From the IMG/VR virus record IMGVR_UViG_3300044732_001712, positions 1-36,154 of that record: a stretch of 36,154 bases of DNA; one strand, written 5' to 3'. Below the pieces are notes generated by a model, which ran no database searches, was not told the DNA's origin, and saw nothing but the letters and a program-made list of their open reading frames with translations. A program made the translations under genes and the position numbers. Shown here piece after piece: positions 1-7,929 of the stretch (position 1 is the stretch's first letter; each line of letters starts with the position of its first letter). Source of the DNA: a virus.

Positions 1-7
1 GTATTGA

Positions 8-1828
8 TTATCTCAACTCTCTTAAGTCAAATGTTCTTACACCATCAACAGTGATACGACCATAGAAACGGTTATTTACCATTTTTTTCGCGTATCTTGT
101 CATAATTCCTTTAATTGGTGTGAAATTAAAAGGGTTATACATTGTTGGTGTTAATTGTAATGGTACATACGGTGCGTAGATGTATCCTGTGTCTAACAAT
201 GATGTTCCTTTGTGTCCTACTAACACTGTGTTAGCTGGGAAGTAAGGGTCACGGTAAACTTGGTAACGTCCCGCTAATGTTCCAACTCTTTCAATACCCA
301 TGTTGTATTGGTCTTGTTCTGGAGATGCGTTAGATACGTGGAAGTACTCTAAATCGTCAAAGATAGCAGAGATTTCAGAAGAAACAACAATCCAGTTAGC
401 ACCACCTCTTAAAGTAGATTTGTGGATTTGAGCAGATAATTGGTTAATCGCAGTGATTAACGTTTGGTTCCAATCTTTTTGAGTGTAGTTAGTTGTGTTA
501 GAAATTCTTCTCCATCCGTTGTAATCCCATCTCAAAGTCCAAGCAGCACCTTTACGTAAATCTCTTAAGATTTCACGGTCGATTTCAGCCGCAACTTGTT
601 CAGATAATAAAGCTGTTAATTCAGCTTCAGCATCGATGTTGTGGAAAGCCGCAACGTCTTGAGCTAACTCAGGAGACCATTGTGCTCTTAATTTTCTTTC
701 AGTAACAGAAACTGTAACAGAATCTAAGTCGAAAGAAACCTCACCGATTTTATCTTCAAATTCTAATTCTTCGTAACGTCTGAAAGCCGCTTGAATGTTA
801 GTTGTAATCGCAGTACCACTCCAGTTAGCAGCTGTTAACGTTGCTCCTGAATATCCATCAGGTGTAGATTGACCACAAGATACACATACTGGTACTTGAG
901 TATCAACTTCTAAATAGATAACACCTTGTGCAGAACAAACGTCTTTGAAAGAACCTCCATTACCGTTAGTCGGCCAAGAAGTAGTAGTTGTTGAACCGTA
1001 TTGAACGATACCTTGACCATATTTCTGAGTAACAACTCTAAATAATAATGGTGTAAATGTTGAAGTACCTAATTGAGTCGCAACTGTTGCGTTAGCTGTA
1101 AATAATTTAAGACCTGATAAAAATTCTTCAGTATCCATTTCTTGACCATTAGGTCCGATTAATTTACCATCACCTGTGTTAGAGAAACCTGTCATAGCAA
1201 TCAAGATTTTTCTGTTTTCACCACTGTAAGCTGTAGATACTAACGCTCCGTTAGACCATTGTACTGTAGCACAAGTGGCTGTAATAGCCGACCATTTACC
1301 TTTTGAATAATCGAATAAACCATCAGGGTCTAAACCTGGTTCAGTTCCTTCGTAGAATAAATCATAAAGATTTTTTTGGTAAGCTCCTGAAGAATCTCCA
1401 TAACCTTGATTTCTGTCCGTAGGGTTATAATTACCCGGAGAACCGATTGGTGCGTAGTGGTCACCTGACATATTTGCAGTTCCACCTGTATATCCTTGGA
1501 TTTTTGGTACAAAGAAGAATAATTTACCGATTGGTAAATTCATAGCTTGTACAGATACGATTTCATTCGCTAATAATTTAGAGAATACTCTTCTTACGAT
1601 TGGGAAAACAACAGTTTCGAACGCTCCGTTAGAACCTTCACCTGTAGCTTCGTTTATCAAGAAAGACGCTTGGTTCTCATATAACTGAGCTACGTTTTCT
1701 CTCATATGTCCTTTAAGACCTTCTAGGAATCCTAATTTATCCCATTTGTTGATTGTGTCTTCTTTAATAACTTTAAGGTGTTTTAACCCAATGTTACCAA
1801 CTAGACCTGATTCTAATAATGCTCCCAT
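8..1828 (-). CDS. gp23: Major capsid protein, T4 gp23-like
   Basis: Forms the main shell of the phage head. The 606-aa protein has gp23 landmarks: an N-terminal propeptide ending in SFLINE|ATGEG (E60), which lines up with the T4 maturation site SFLTE|AEIGG, then FETVVFPIVRRVF and VQAMNLPIGKLFFF at about residues 70-105. The C-terminus is YGRITVDGVRTFDL. It is longer than T4 gp23 (about 520 aa), mostly through Gly/Thr-rich extra sequence at about residues 110-340. It is the last gene of the minus-strand order terminase-portal-protease-scaffold-capsid. The start follows an A-rich stretch with no Shine-Dalgarno, as is usual in Bacteroidota. Identification is by sequence resemblance and gene order. 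Confidence 0.93.
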   Translation of the reverse strand: MGALLESGLVGNIGLKHLKVIKEDTINKWDKLGFLEGLKGHMRENVAQLYENQASFLINEATGEGSNGAFETVVFPIVRRVFSKLLANEIVSVQAMNLPIGKLFFFVPKIQGYTGGTANMSGDHYAPIGSPGNYNPTDRNQGYGDSSGAYQKNLYDLFYEGTEPGLDPDGLFDYSKGKWSAITATCATVQWSNGALVSTAYSGENRKILIAMTGFSNTGDGKLIGPNGQEMDTEEFLSGLKLFTANATVATQLGTSTFTPLLFRVVTQKYGQGIVQYGSTTTTSWPTNGNGGSFKDVCSAQGVIYLEVDTQVPVCVSCGQSTPDGYSGATLTAANWSGTAITTNIQAAFRRYEELEFEDKIGEVSFDLDSVTVSVTERKLRAQWSPELAQDVAAFHNIDAEAELTALLSEQVAAEIDREILRDLRKGAAWTLRWDYNGWRRISNTTNYTQKDWNQTLITAINQLSAQIHKSTLRGGANWIVVSSEISAIFDDLEYFHVSNASPEQDQYNMGIERVGTLAGRYQVYRDPYFPANTVLVGHKGTSLLDTGYIYAPYVPLQLTPTMYNPFNFTPIKGIMTRYAKKMVNNRFYGRITVDGVRTFDLRELR

Positions 1829-1865
1829 TTTTTTTTGGTTTTTATTAATTTTAATTTATTTATTT

Positions 1866-3359
1866 TTATTTAATTTTTGTCATTAAATCTTTCATTCTCA
1901 AGAACTGTGGATTCTCATATGTTTTTGACTCGATTAAATTAACCGCTCCTGTAGAAGGTGATTTTGCGATTGTTCTTTCGATTGACTCATTCATAGTTTG
2001 AGATTTAGTACCTGCGGATAATTCGTTTTTAACAACTTGATATAAATTTTTAGATTCTTTAATAGTTTCAACACCATCAAATCTTCTTAAAATGTTAATT
2101 TTTTCTTGTTTTGAAGTTGAATGTTCTGTAAACAAACGTGTAGCGTAAGCTAAGTTTGAATTGAATATTGCAACCTCGTTTAATTTACTTCTAAAAACAT
2201 TAAGTGCTTTTCTATACTCTTCATTCTTCTCTCTAAGAACTTGTAATTCTCTATTAGAAGTACTTTCTTTGATTGCAGTATTTGCACTTGAGTGAGCTCT
2301 TGGTTTTGGTAAACCACCTTTTCTAAAGTTAGACCCTGCACCTAAAGTACGAACCGCCTCTTTTGTCTCAACCTTTTTAATTGTTGTTTTAGGTTTTTCT
2401 GTAAATTGTTCTTTAGATTCCACTTTTTTAACCATTGTGTTTTTACCTAATTTACTACCAGAGTTTTCACCATCTTTATAATCAAATTTTGGTTTTCCGG
2501 TACCCATAGTTTTATCACCTTGTTTCATTTTAGTTTTAAAACCGGTACCTAAATTAGGTGATTTGTCATATTTGAATTTAGAAGGACTTCCCATACCAGT
2601 ACCTTTAGGTTTGATAGACATTTTTTTAGATTCATAGATTGATTCATCCATTTCTTCTTCTTGGTCTTCATCGTCCATTTCAATTTCATAAACTATTTCT
2701 TCGTCTTCGTCAGATTCAAACATTTCTTCATCAAATTCATCTTCATCTTCGTCATCAGAACTAAACATTCTTTCTACGATAGATTCGATTGATTCGTCCA
2801 TTTCTTCTTCATCTTCATCAGATTCATCAAATTCAAACATTTCTTCTTCTTCACCTTCACCAACAATCATATACTCTTTACCTGTTTCTTCATCTTTAAG
2901 GTGAGTGTTTCCTTTGTCGTCTTTAGTAACAACAATATTATCATCCGGTCCCATAAGTTGAAATACTCTAAGTACTTCATCATCGTCAGCGTCAGTTAAG
3001 TCGATAGTGTCTTCTTCGTCGTCCATATCTTCTTCGTCGTCCATATCTTCTTCGTCACCGAAGTCCATATCTTCTTCATCGTCCATATCATCAGTATCCA
3101 TTTCGTCACCCTCTTCGTCTGATTCATCATCGCCCATATCAATATCGGCAATATCGTCAGAACCCATTGGTTCATCCATTTCAACGTCATCCGTTTCAAT
3201 CTCATCGTCTTCTTGTTCAGATAAAGATTCTTTTACTAGGTCTTTGATTTCTTGTTTCATTGTAGAAGCAAGTATTCCTTTTGCATTTTCAGCTACCGCT
3301 TCTTCCAAATTTTTCATTTGGATGATAGCCTCTTCAACTAAAGATTTTTCTTTTGCCAT
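1866..3359 (-). CDS. gp22: Prohead scaffold/core protein, gp22-like, highly acidic
   Basis: Probable internal scaffold of the prohead, placed between protease and capsid exactly as gene 22 in T4. The 497 aa split into a short helical N-terminus, a very acidic Asp/Glu tract (about residues 46-250, with repeated DMDDEEDMD-type units), a Lys/Gly-rich segment (about 245-350) and a helical C-terminus. Several (L/I)xE motifs occur, such as SLSE|Q near residue 46 and NLIE|S near the C-terminus. These fit digestion of the core by the gp21 protease. Sequence similarity to gp22 is weak, so the call rests on composition and position. Its own promoter motif and an upstream terminator suggest separate transcription with the capsid gene. 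Confidence 0.75.
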   Translation of the reverse strand: MAKEKSLVEEAIIQMKNLEEAVAENAKGILASTMKQEIKDLVKESLSEQEDDEIETDDVEMDEPMGSDDIADIDMGDDESDEEGDEMDTDDMDDEEDMDFGDEEDMDDEEDMDDEEDTIDLTDADDDEVLRVFQLMGPDDNIVVTKDDKGNTHLKDEETGKEYMIVGEGEEEEMFEFDESDEDEEEMDESIESIVERMFSSDDEDEDEFDEEMFESDEDEEIVYEIEMDDEDQEEEMDESIYESKKMSIKPKGTGMGSPSKFKYDKSPNLGTGFKTKMKQGDKTMGTGKPKFDYKDGENSGSKLGKNTMVKKVESKEQFTEKPKTTIKKVETKEAVRTLGAGSNFRKGGLPKPRAHSSANTAIKESTSNRELQVLREKNEEYRKALNVFRSKLNEVAIFNSNLAYATRLFTEHSTSKQEKINILRRFDGVETIKESKNLYQVVKNELSAGTKSQTMNESIERTIAKSPSTGAVNLIESKTYENPQFLRMKDLMTKIK

Positions 3360-3382
3360 TGGTTTTATATAGTTTTTAATAT

Positions 3383-3390
3383 ATAAATAT
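3383..3390 (-). promoter_or_regulatory. Candidate phage promoter motif ATATTTAT
   Basis: Minus-strand ATATTTAT 23 nt upstream of the scaffold start. The same octamer precedes many virion genes in this window. It lies downstream of a terminator, so it would drive scaffold and capsid. Confidence 0.45.
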
Positions 3391-3478
3391 CTCCCAATAT
3401 GAAAAAAGTTTAAATTAAACTAAAATCACATCAGCTTTATTATACAATTATAAATATCACCTAAAAAATAAAAGCATA

Positions 3479-3507
3479 AAAAAAGAGGACATATAGTCCT
3501 CTTTTTT
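3479..3507. terminator. Bidirectional intrinsic terminator
   Basis: Hairpin with stem AAAAGAGGAC/GTCCTCTTTT and loop ATATA, flanked by A- and T-runs. It separates the 69-aa gene from the scaffold gene. An identical hairpin ends the ClpC-like gene at 20879-20908. Confidence 0.85.
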
Positions 3508-3525
3508 TAATAATTGAAATTTTAA

Positions 3526-3735
3526 TTACTCAATTACTTCGTCAATTTTACTTTCTACAATTGCCGTGATTCTCCACTCCATTGTATAATGTTCAAAAAC
3601 TTTAGTAACTTTAGCCTCAATATCAGTAGGGTTGTAACCACTAACTAATTTTTCTTCTCTTAATTTTTTAATCTTTCCTGAGGCCTCATCAACTGAGTCT
3701 AAGGTAATTTTTGCGATAAAATACTTTTCTTCCAT
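3526..3735 (-). CDS. Small DUF4494-like protein
   Basis: A 69-aa protein of unknown function. The layout (short beta strand YFIAKITLD, a charged turn, EKLVSGYNPTDIEAKVTKVFE, then a final strand ending in SKIDEVIE) resembles the small Bacteroidota family DUF4494, from memory. No catalytic motif, signal peptide or membrane segment is visible. It lies between scaffold and protease, where T4 has small head genes, and is followed by a strong terminator. A role in head assembly is possible from position only. Confidence 0.6.
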   Translation of the reverse strand: MEEKYFIAKITLDSVDEASGKIKKLREEKLVSGYNPTDIEAKVTKVFEHYTMEWRITAIVESKIDEVIE

Positions 3736-3750
3736 TTTGTTTTTATTTAA

Positions 3751-4476
3751 TTAATATCCCAAATAATCGTTTAATTTTTTCATTAAGTCAAGCGATTTAT
3801 TTCCGGAATCACCAACGTGTCTTTCAACACTCATTTTTTTCTCTTCCTCTAAGTTTTCATCATATAGATGTTTATCTTCTTTATTTAAGAATAAGTAAGC
3901 TCCCGGAGTAGATGGTGATGATACTAAGTCAAAACAGATTAATTCAAAATCGTCTTGTACTTCATTTTGTTCACCAATTTTTTTAAGGGACCCTACACCT
4001 CTTGAAGATATACCTAATGTAACACCTTGTCTTAGATAGTTTGCTGCTAAGTCACCCTTTGTTGATACAATACCTCTTTCGTGGTAACCAGGTGATGTAA
4101 GTAGTTTTATCTTACCCATTAGGACATTACCTTCCCACCATACTTCAGTAATCATATGGGCAACTCTGTCTAAATCAATTAAAGATGATTCCGGGTGATT
4201 TAACTCAGATAGAGCGGTACCCTTTTTAATCATTTTTTTATAATTCTCAGCTTCTCTTTTTAATATACGTTCAGGGTATAATCTACCATTTCTATTTGGT
4301 GTGTCATATTTTTGTAATACAGCGTAAAACTCAAATGGTTTAGAATGGTCTAACATCTCGCTAGATTCTCTAATTAAAGTTTCATTACGATTATCTCTTG
4401 GGTTAACATATCCCGCATCGTACTCAACTAAAATCCCCTTTCCTGACTCATTTGGTTGTAATATTTTTAAATTCAT
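3751..4476 (-). CDS. gp21: Prohead maturation protease, gp21-like (S80 family)
   Basis: Serine protease that cleaves scaffold, capsid and internal proteins during head maturation. The 241 aa contain the family landmarks: RNGRLYPERIL at about 62-73, the catalytic His in ELNHPES (H94), the catalytic Ser region GISSRGVG (S157/S158), and an acidic residue in CFDLVSSPS (D183). T4 gp21 cuts after (L/I)xE. Matching sites occur in this phage's capsid, scaffold and several other proteins. It sits between the scaffold and portal side as in T4. The ATATTTAT motif 17 nt upstream suggests late transcription. Confidence 0.9.
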   Translation of the reverse strand: MNLKILQPNESGKGILVEYDAGYVNPRDNRNETLIRESSEMLDHSKPFEFYAVLQKYDTPNRNGRLYPERILKREAENYKKMIKKGTALSELNHPESSLIDLDRVAHMITEVWWEGNVLMGKIKLLTSPGYHERGIVSTKGDLAANYLRQGVTLGISSRGVGSLKKIGEQNEVQDDFELICFDLVSSPSTPGAYLFLNKEDKHLYDENLEEEKKMSVERHVGDSGNKSLDLMKKLNDYLGY

Positions 4477-4492
4477 CTTAAATGTTTTAATA

Positions 4493-4500
4493 ATAAATAT
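4493..4500 (-). promoter_or_regulatory. Candidate phage promoter motif ATATTTAT
   Basis: Minus-strand ATATTTAT 16 nt upstream of the protease start. It overlaps the stop codon end of the 156-aa gene upstream. Confidence 0.45.
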
Positions 4501-4970
4501 TAAACATTATCGGTTTGTAACATTTCTTCGTCGATTTTACTCTTTTTGGTTAGATAAAAATTAAAATTTTCATTATCTAAAAAATTATCTGTAAAAATTT
4601 GTTGTGTTATTTGTTGTAAAGTTTCTTTTAATTCGTCGGATTTGAAATCTAATTCATCATCTATTAAGTAAAAATTTATTTCAAGATTCATAAATGATTT
4701 TTTATTTAAATTTAGTCCGCTAGACCTTAAATCTAAATCTACAATAAATTTTTCATTAAAAATTTTTTTATTTATTGACTCGTAAATTGAGTGTTTAATA
4801 CTTCTACTTAAATTTAGAACTGTTCTTGTCCAATTGTCGCATTCATAAATTGGTTCAACCCAAGTTTGTATGTTTAAGTAAAGTGATTTGAGTGTGATTG
4901 AATCTACCGTTCCATATACAATTTTAGCTGTTTTGAATCCGTGTAGTAGAGAAGTTTTCCCCTTTTTCAT
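4500..4970 (-). CDS. Hypothetical protein in head operon
   Basis: A 156-aa protein I do not recognise. It is rich in Asn, Leu, Ile and Lys with mixed alpha/beta character (YGTVDSITLKSLYLNIQTW, then FMNLEINFYLIDDELDF). No signal peptide, membrane helix or catalytic motif is seen. It lies directly upstream of the gp21 protease, so a head-assembly role is plausible by position. The upstream region is shared with the divergent bS21 gene. Confidence 0.7.
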   Translation of the reverse strand: MKKGKTSLLHGFKTAKIVYGTVDSITLKSLYLNIQTWVEPIYECDNWTRTVLNLSRSIKHSIYESINKKIFNEKFIVDLDLRSSGLNLNKKSFMNLEINFYLIDDELDFKSDELKETLQQITQQIFTDNFLDNENFNFYLTKKSKIDEEMLQTDNV

Positions 4971-5042
4971 TAATTTTCATATTTTCCTGTTTATTTTTTA
5001 AAATAATAGGTATTTTTATGAGTAATGTCAAAACTTTTTTGT

Positions 5043-5064
5043 AAGAGGAAGATATATGTAGTAT
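5043..5064 (+). promoter_or_regulatory. Shine-Dalgarno-like site and start-stop mini-ORF before rpsU
   Basis: A purine-rich AGAGGAAG (5044-5051) stands 4 nt before ATG TAG (5056-5061), a two-codon start-stop unit. The bS21 start follows at 5065. A Shine-Dalgarno-like element is unusual in this window. In Bacteroidota the cellular rpsU gene is known to carry one, linked to bS21 helping to hide the anti-SD. Autoregulation here is inference. Confidence 0.5.
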
Positions 5065-5259
5065 ATGATAATAATAAAATTAGATAATAACATCTCAATT
5101 GAGAAAGCGTTAAAACTTTATAAAAGTAAAGTTATTAAAACTCGTCAAAGTGGAGAACTTTTTAAAAGAAAAGAATTTGTTAAAAAATCTGTTATTAAAA
5201 GAACTGAACTTTCTAAGGCTAAGTATGTCCAAAAAAAGTTCAATTCTGATAATGATTAA
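5065..5259 (+). CDS. rpsU: Ribosomal protein bS21
   Basis: Small-subunit ribosomal protein that binds near the 3' end of 16S rRNA. The 64-aa sequence follows the Bacteroidota bS21 pattern: MIIIKLDNNISIEKALK, then LYKSKVIKTRQSGELFKRK, EFVKKSVIKRTELSKAKY and VQKK. Length matches the cellular protein (about 64 aa). It is the only plus-strand gene inside the minus-strand head operon, and its stop overlaps the stop of the convergent 239-aa gene by 4 nt. Phage-encoded bS21 is known from metagenomic phages, where exchange into host ribosomes to favour phage mRNAs is proposed. That function is not shown by sequence. Confidence 0.88.
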   Translation: MIIIKLDNNISIEKALKLYKSKVIKTRQSGELFKRKEFVKKSVIKRTELSKAKYVQKKFNSDND

Positions 5260-5975
5260 AGATTCTCTTTAAGATTCTTAAGTTTGAAATACGTAAGTTT
5301 ATCGTATTTTTCAGAAATAACTTTTGATATAGTTTCATCAATTCTTGTCTGCATTGAAGACTCAGTGCTGGCATTTTTCATTTCTGTTAGTTTTGTAACT
5401 ACACCTTCTTTAAGTGTAGTATATTTTTCATTTAAAGTTGTGTCATCTTCAGATAATAAATCAATTAATTCTTTTTTGTCTGATTCATTTAAACCATCAA
5501 TATAACTTTTAATCGTTTTATTAGCAACACTTACCATAGTTGATAATGGTAGGTCAATTCCCTCAGTTTTAGTTATAGGTAATTTTTTAAGTGATTCCAT
5601 AATAACTTTTCGACTTTTAATTTTAGATTCAATAGTTAAAACATCATTAGAGAATAGTGTGTCGATATCTGTATAATTACTTTTCACATTTTTATTACCA
5701 ACCCAATTAATTATTTTATTAATATCAGATTGTTTTAATTTGTTTGAAGTGTTTTCATAAATTTTAACACATTCATTTATATATCCAACACAATAAGATT
5801 CACTTAATGCCTTTGGAGAACTTAATTCATCATATAAATAAAATAATTTACTTATGTTTTTATTCTCAATAACAAGTTTCTTAAATGTTTTTAATTCGTT
5901 TTTGAAAGTATTGTTAGAGTATGATTCTAACAACACATTTTCTATCTTTGTTTTTAATAAACCAAAATTTTTCAT
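5256..5975 (-). CDS. Hypothetical helical protein between portal and protease
   Basis: A 239-aa, Lys/Glu/Ser-rich, largely helical protein of unknown function. The N-terminus MKNFGLLKTKIENVLLES contains an L-L-E motif at about residues 15-17, compatible with gp21 cleavage, and further (L/I)xE sites follow. Position between portal and protease matches the place of small prohead core genes (67/68) in T4, so an internal core role is possible. I see no enzyme motif. A promoter-like ATATTTAT lies just upstream. Confidence 0.7.
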   Translation of the reverse strand: MKNFGLLKTKIENVLLESYSNNTFKNELKTFKKLVIENKNISKLFYLYDELSSPKALSESYCVGYINECVKIYENTSNKLKQSDINKIINWVGNKNVKSNYTDIDTLFSNDVLTIESKIKSRKVIMESLKKLPITKTEGIDLPLSTMVSVANKTIKSYIDGLNESDKKELIDLLSEDDTTLNEKYTTLKEGVVTKLTEMKNASTESSMQTRIDETISKVISEKYDKLTYFKLKNLKENL

Positions 5976-5989
5976 ATCTAATTTTTATT

Positions 5990-5997
5990 ATAAATAT
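5990..5997 (-). promoter_or_regulatory. Candidate phage promoter motif ATATTTAT
   Basis: Minus-strand ATATTTAT 14 nt before the 239-aa gene, in the 22-nt gap after the portal gene. Confidence 0.4.
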
Positions 5998-7881
5998 CTA
6001 ATCTTTTAGAAGTTTACTTAATTGTTCCTCAATATCACCTAAAGAATTTTTTCCTCTTGATAAATCAATGTAGGATTCATCTTCAGTTAAAGAACCTTGT
6101 TCTACTAATATTTTTAAATTATCTCGTTTAAATGACTCAGGTGTTACTTCAGCCTCACCTCCTGGTGTTGGACCGGGTGATGCTTCAGGTGCTCCTCCGG
6201 CTTCAGGTGCTCCTCCGGCTTCAGGTGCTCCTAAATCTTCCATCCCTCCAAAGTCACTACTTCCGCCAAATCCTCCTCCACCCGGTGGTGGTGGGGATGA
6301 TGGTGCAGCACCGGCAGTTGCTCCGGATGTAGCATTACCATATAATTTATCGATATTATCAAAAATACCTGTATGTGTTATAATTGTTGCTGTGTTTGTT
6401 AATTCTGCACCAACAGCCATCTCAATTCGTTGTTGTTGTAAATCAAGTTTGATTTCCTCATCAGAGAATCCTAAAATATGTTTCTTAGCCCATGATACAG
6501 ATACCGGAGCAATACCAGCAATTGCCGCAACAGCTTGTTGATATAATGCGATTTTTTCTTTCCAAAGGTCGTTTTTTAATAAATCCGCTTGAGATGATGG
6601 GTTGGTTAACGCTAATGTAAAATTAGATAATTCATCTTCAAACCCTAATAAAAATAAATGTATAATAGCGACTTTATTTAATTCGGCTATCATAGATTTT
6701 TGAATTTTATTAATTGTTCTTGCGAAACGGATATCCATCAACGATAAATTTTTACCATCACCAGCGGTTTCTTCAAACCCTAAAAATGCTTTAGGAACAC
6801 GAAGAGCGGTTAATAATTTCTTTTGAATATATTCAATATCAGCAATTTCTGATAAGTTTGTTGCTCCCGGTAACGTATCAATTGGTGATGCTGCTGCAGG
6901 GTCTCTAACGGGTATAAAATAATCTTGGTCAACAGCCATTTGGTTGAATCTCATATCAACATTTCCTGTTTTAGAATCGACAACTTGGTCACGTTTAAAT
7001 TTGTTCGCAACTCGTTGTACATATGCTTCAACATCTTTATCATCCATATTCCCAACGAATACTTTAAATACACGTCTTTCAGGTGCTCTTGATGTTCTAT
7101 AAATTAACATCGCATCCTCAGATAATAATAATTGTTTCCAAATACGTCTAGCTTTCTCTAACATAGAGGTTCCGTAAGGAAGTTTTCTATCATCACCTAA
7201 TAAACGGAAATGAGCAATCTCCCAAGAGTTAAACTCCATATCTTTTGCTTTCCATTTAAATCTTAATCCTTTGTTTTCGGCTGGTTCTTCAATATTGGCT
7301 GATTTTGCAGCCATACCTCTTTCCAAACGTTCTATTTCAATATTTGGTAATTGCATACAACCAACAATACCTTTATCTGCATCTAATTTTAAATAAACAA
7401 AGTTGTCACCATATTTACAAGTATTTCTTGTCCACATAGTTAAGTTTGTGTTAATGTCTAACACATTATTAAATAAATCTGCTAAAATTGATTTTATTCG
7501 TTTTGATTCTGAATAAATTTGTAACATATAACCATTCTCATCCACGGTTGTTGATTCTTCACCATAAATGTCTAAAGCTGCTGATATCTCAGGTGTATAT
7601 TCCATCGATTCATAATCATAAAAAGACGCTAAACGAGTTGGTTCATAATAAACCGCTTGGGTATAAAGATTACTTTCAATCTTGGTCCATTGGTTTGCTA
7701 AGTAATATGTTTGTTGTGCTTGTAATTTTTCCCTTTCATACTCATCCTTAGAAGTTGTTTTTAATAATTCCTTCTTATCTAATGTGTATGTTGGGTAGTC
7801 CTGATTCAATAACGAGTTTGGACCAAAAGACCTAGATAGTCTCTGCCAAACTGTTAAATCATTATTTTGATTATTTTCCAT
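5998..7881 (-). CDS. gp20: Portal protein, T4 gp20-like
   Basis: Forms the dodecameric DNA entry ring at the head vertex and docks the terminase. The 627 aa (T4 gp20: 524) contain recognisable portal segments: YYEPTRLASFYDYESMEYT, PEISAALDIYGEES, SRAPERRVFKVFVGNM (stem region), IEYIQKKLLTALRVPKAFLG and LSLMDIRFARTINKIQ. The extra length is mainly a C-terminal Gly/Pro/Ala tail (about 520-580) with tandem GAPEAG units, then an acidic end. It is in T4-like order upstream of protease, scaffold and capsid. A promoter-like motif lies 29 nt upstream. Confidence 0.92.
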   Translation of the reverse strand: MENNQNNDLTVWQRLSRSFGPNSLLNQDYPTYTLDKKELLKTTSKDEYEREKLQAQQTYYLANQWTKIESNLYTQAVYYEPTRLASFYDYESMEYTPEISAALDIYGEESTTVDENGYMLQIYSESKRIKSILADLFNNVLDINTNLTMWTRNTCKYGDNFVYLKLDADKGIVGCMQLPNIEIERLERGMAAKSANIEEPAENKGLRFKWKAKDMEFNSWEIAHFRLLGDDRKLPYGTSMLEKARRIWKQLLLSEDAMLIYRTSRAPERRVFKVFVGNMDDKDVEAYVQRVANKFKRDQVVDSKTGNVDMRFNQMAVDQDYFIPVRDPAAASPIDTLPGATNLSEIADIEYIQKKLLTALRVPKAFLGFEETAGDGKNLSLMDIRFARTINKIQKSMIAELNKVAIIHLFLLGFEDELSNFTLALTNPSSQADLLKNDLWKEKIALYQQAVAAIAGIAPVSVSWAKKHILGFSDEEIKLDLQQQRIEMAVGAELTNTATIITHTGIFDNIDKLYGNATSGATAGAAPSSPPPPGGGGFGGSSDFGGMEDLGAPEAGGAPEAGGAPEASPGPTPGGEAEVTPESFKRDNLKILVEQGSLTEDESYIDLSRGKNSLGDIEEQLSKLLKD

Positions 7882-7910
7882 ATTTTAAATTTAAATATAT
7901 TTTTACTTAT

Positions 7911-7918
7911 ATAAATAG
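7911..7918 (-). promoter_or_regulatory. Candidate phage promoter motif (7/8 match)
   Basis: Minus-strand CTATTTAT, one mismatch to the shared ATATTTAT octamer, 29 nt upstream of the portal start. Confidence 0.35.
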
Positions 7919-7929
7919 TTTGATTTATT

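Noticed and set aside
3007-3372. Long plus-strand Ser-rich frame opposite the scaffold gene
   Set aside because: It is the mirror of the Asp/Glu-rich coding tract. Low-complexity serine runs, no start signal, antisense to a convincing gene.
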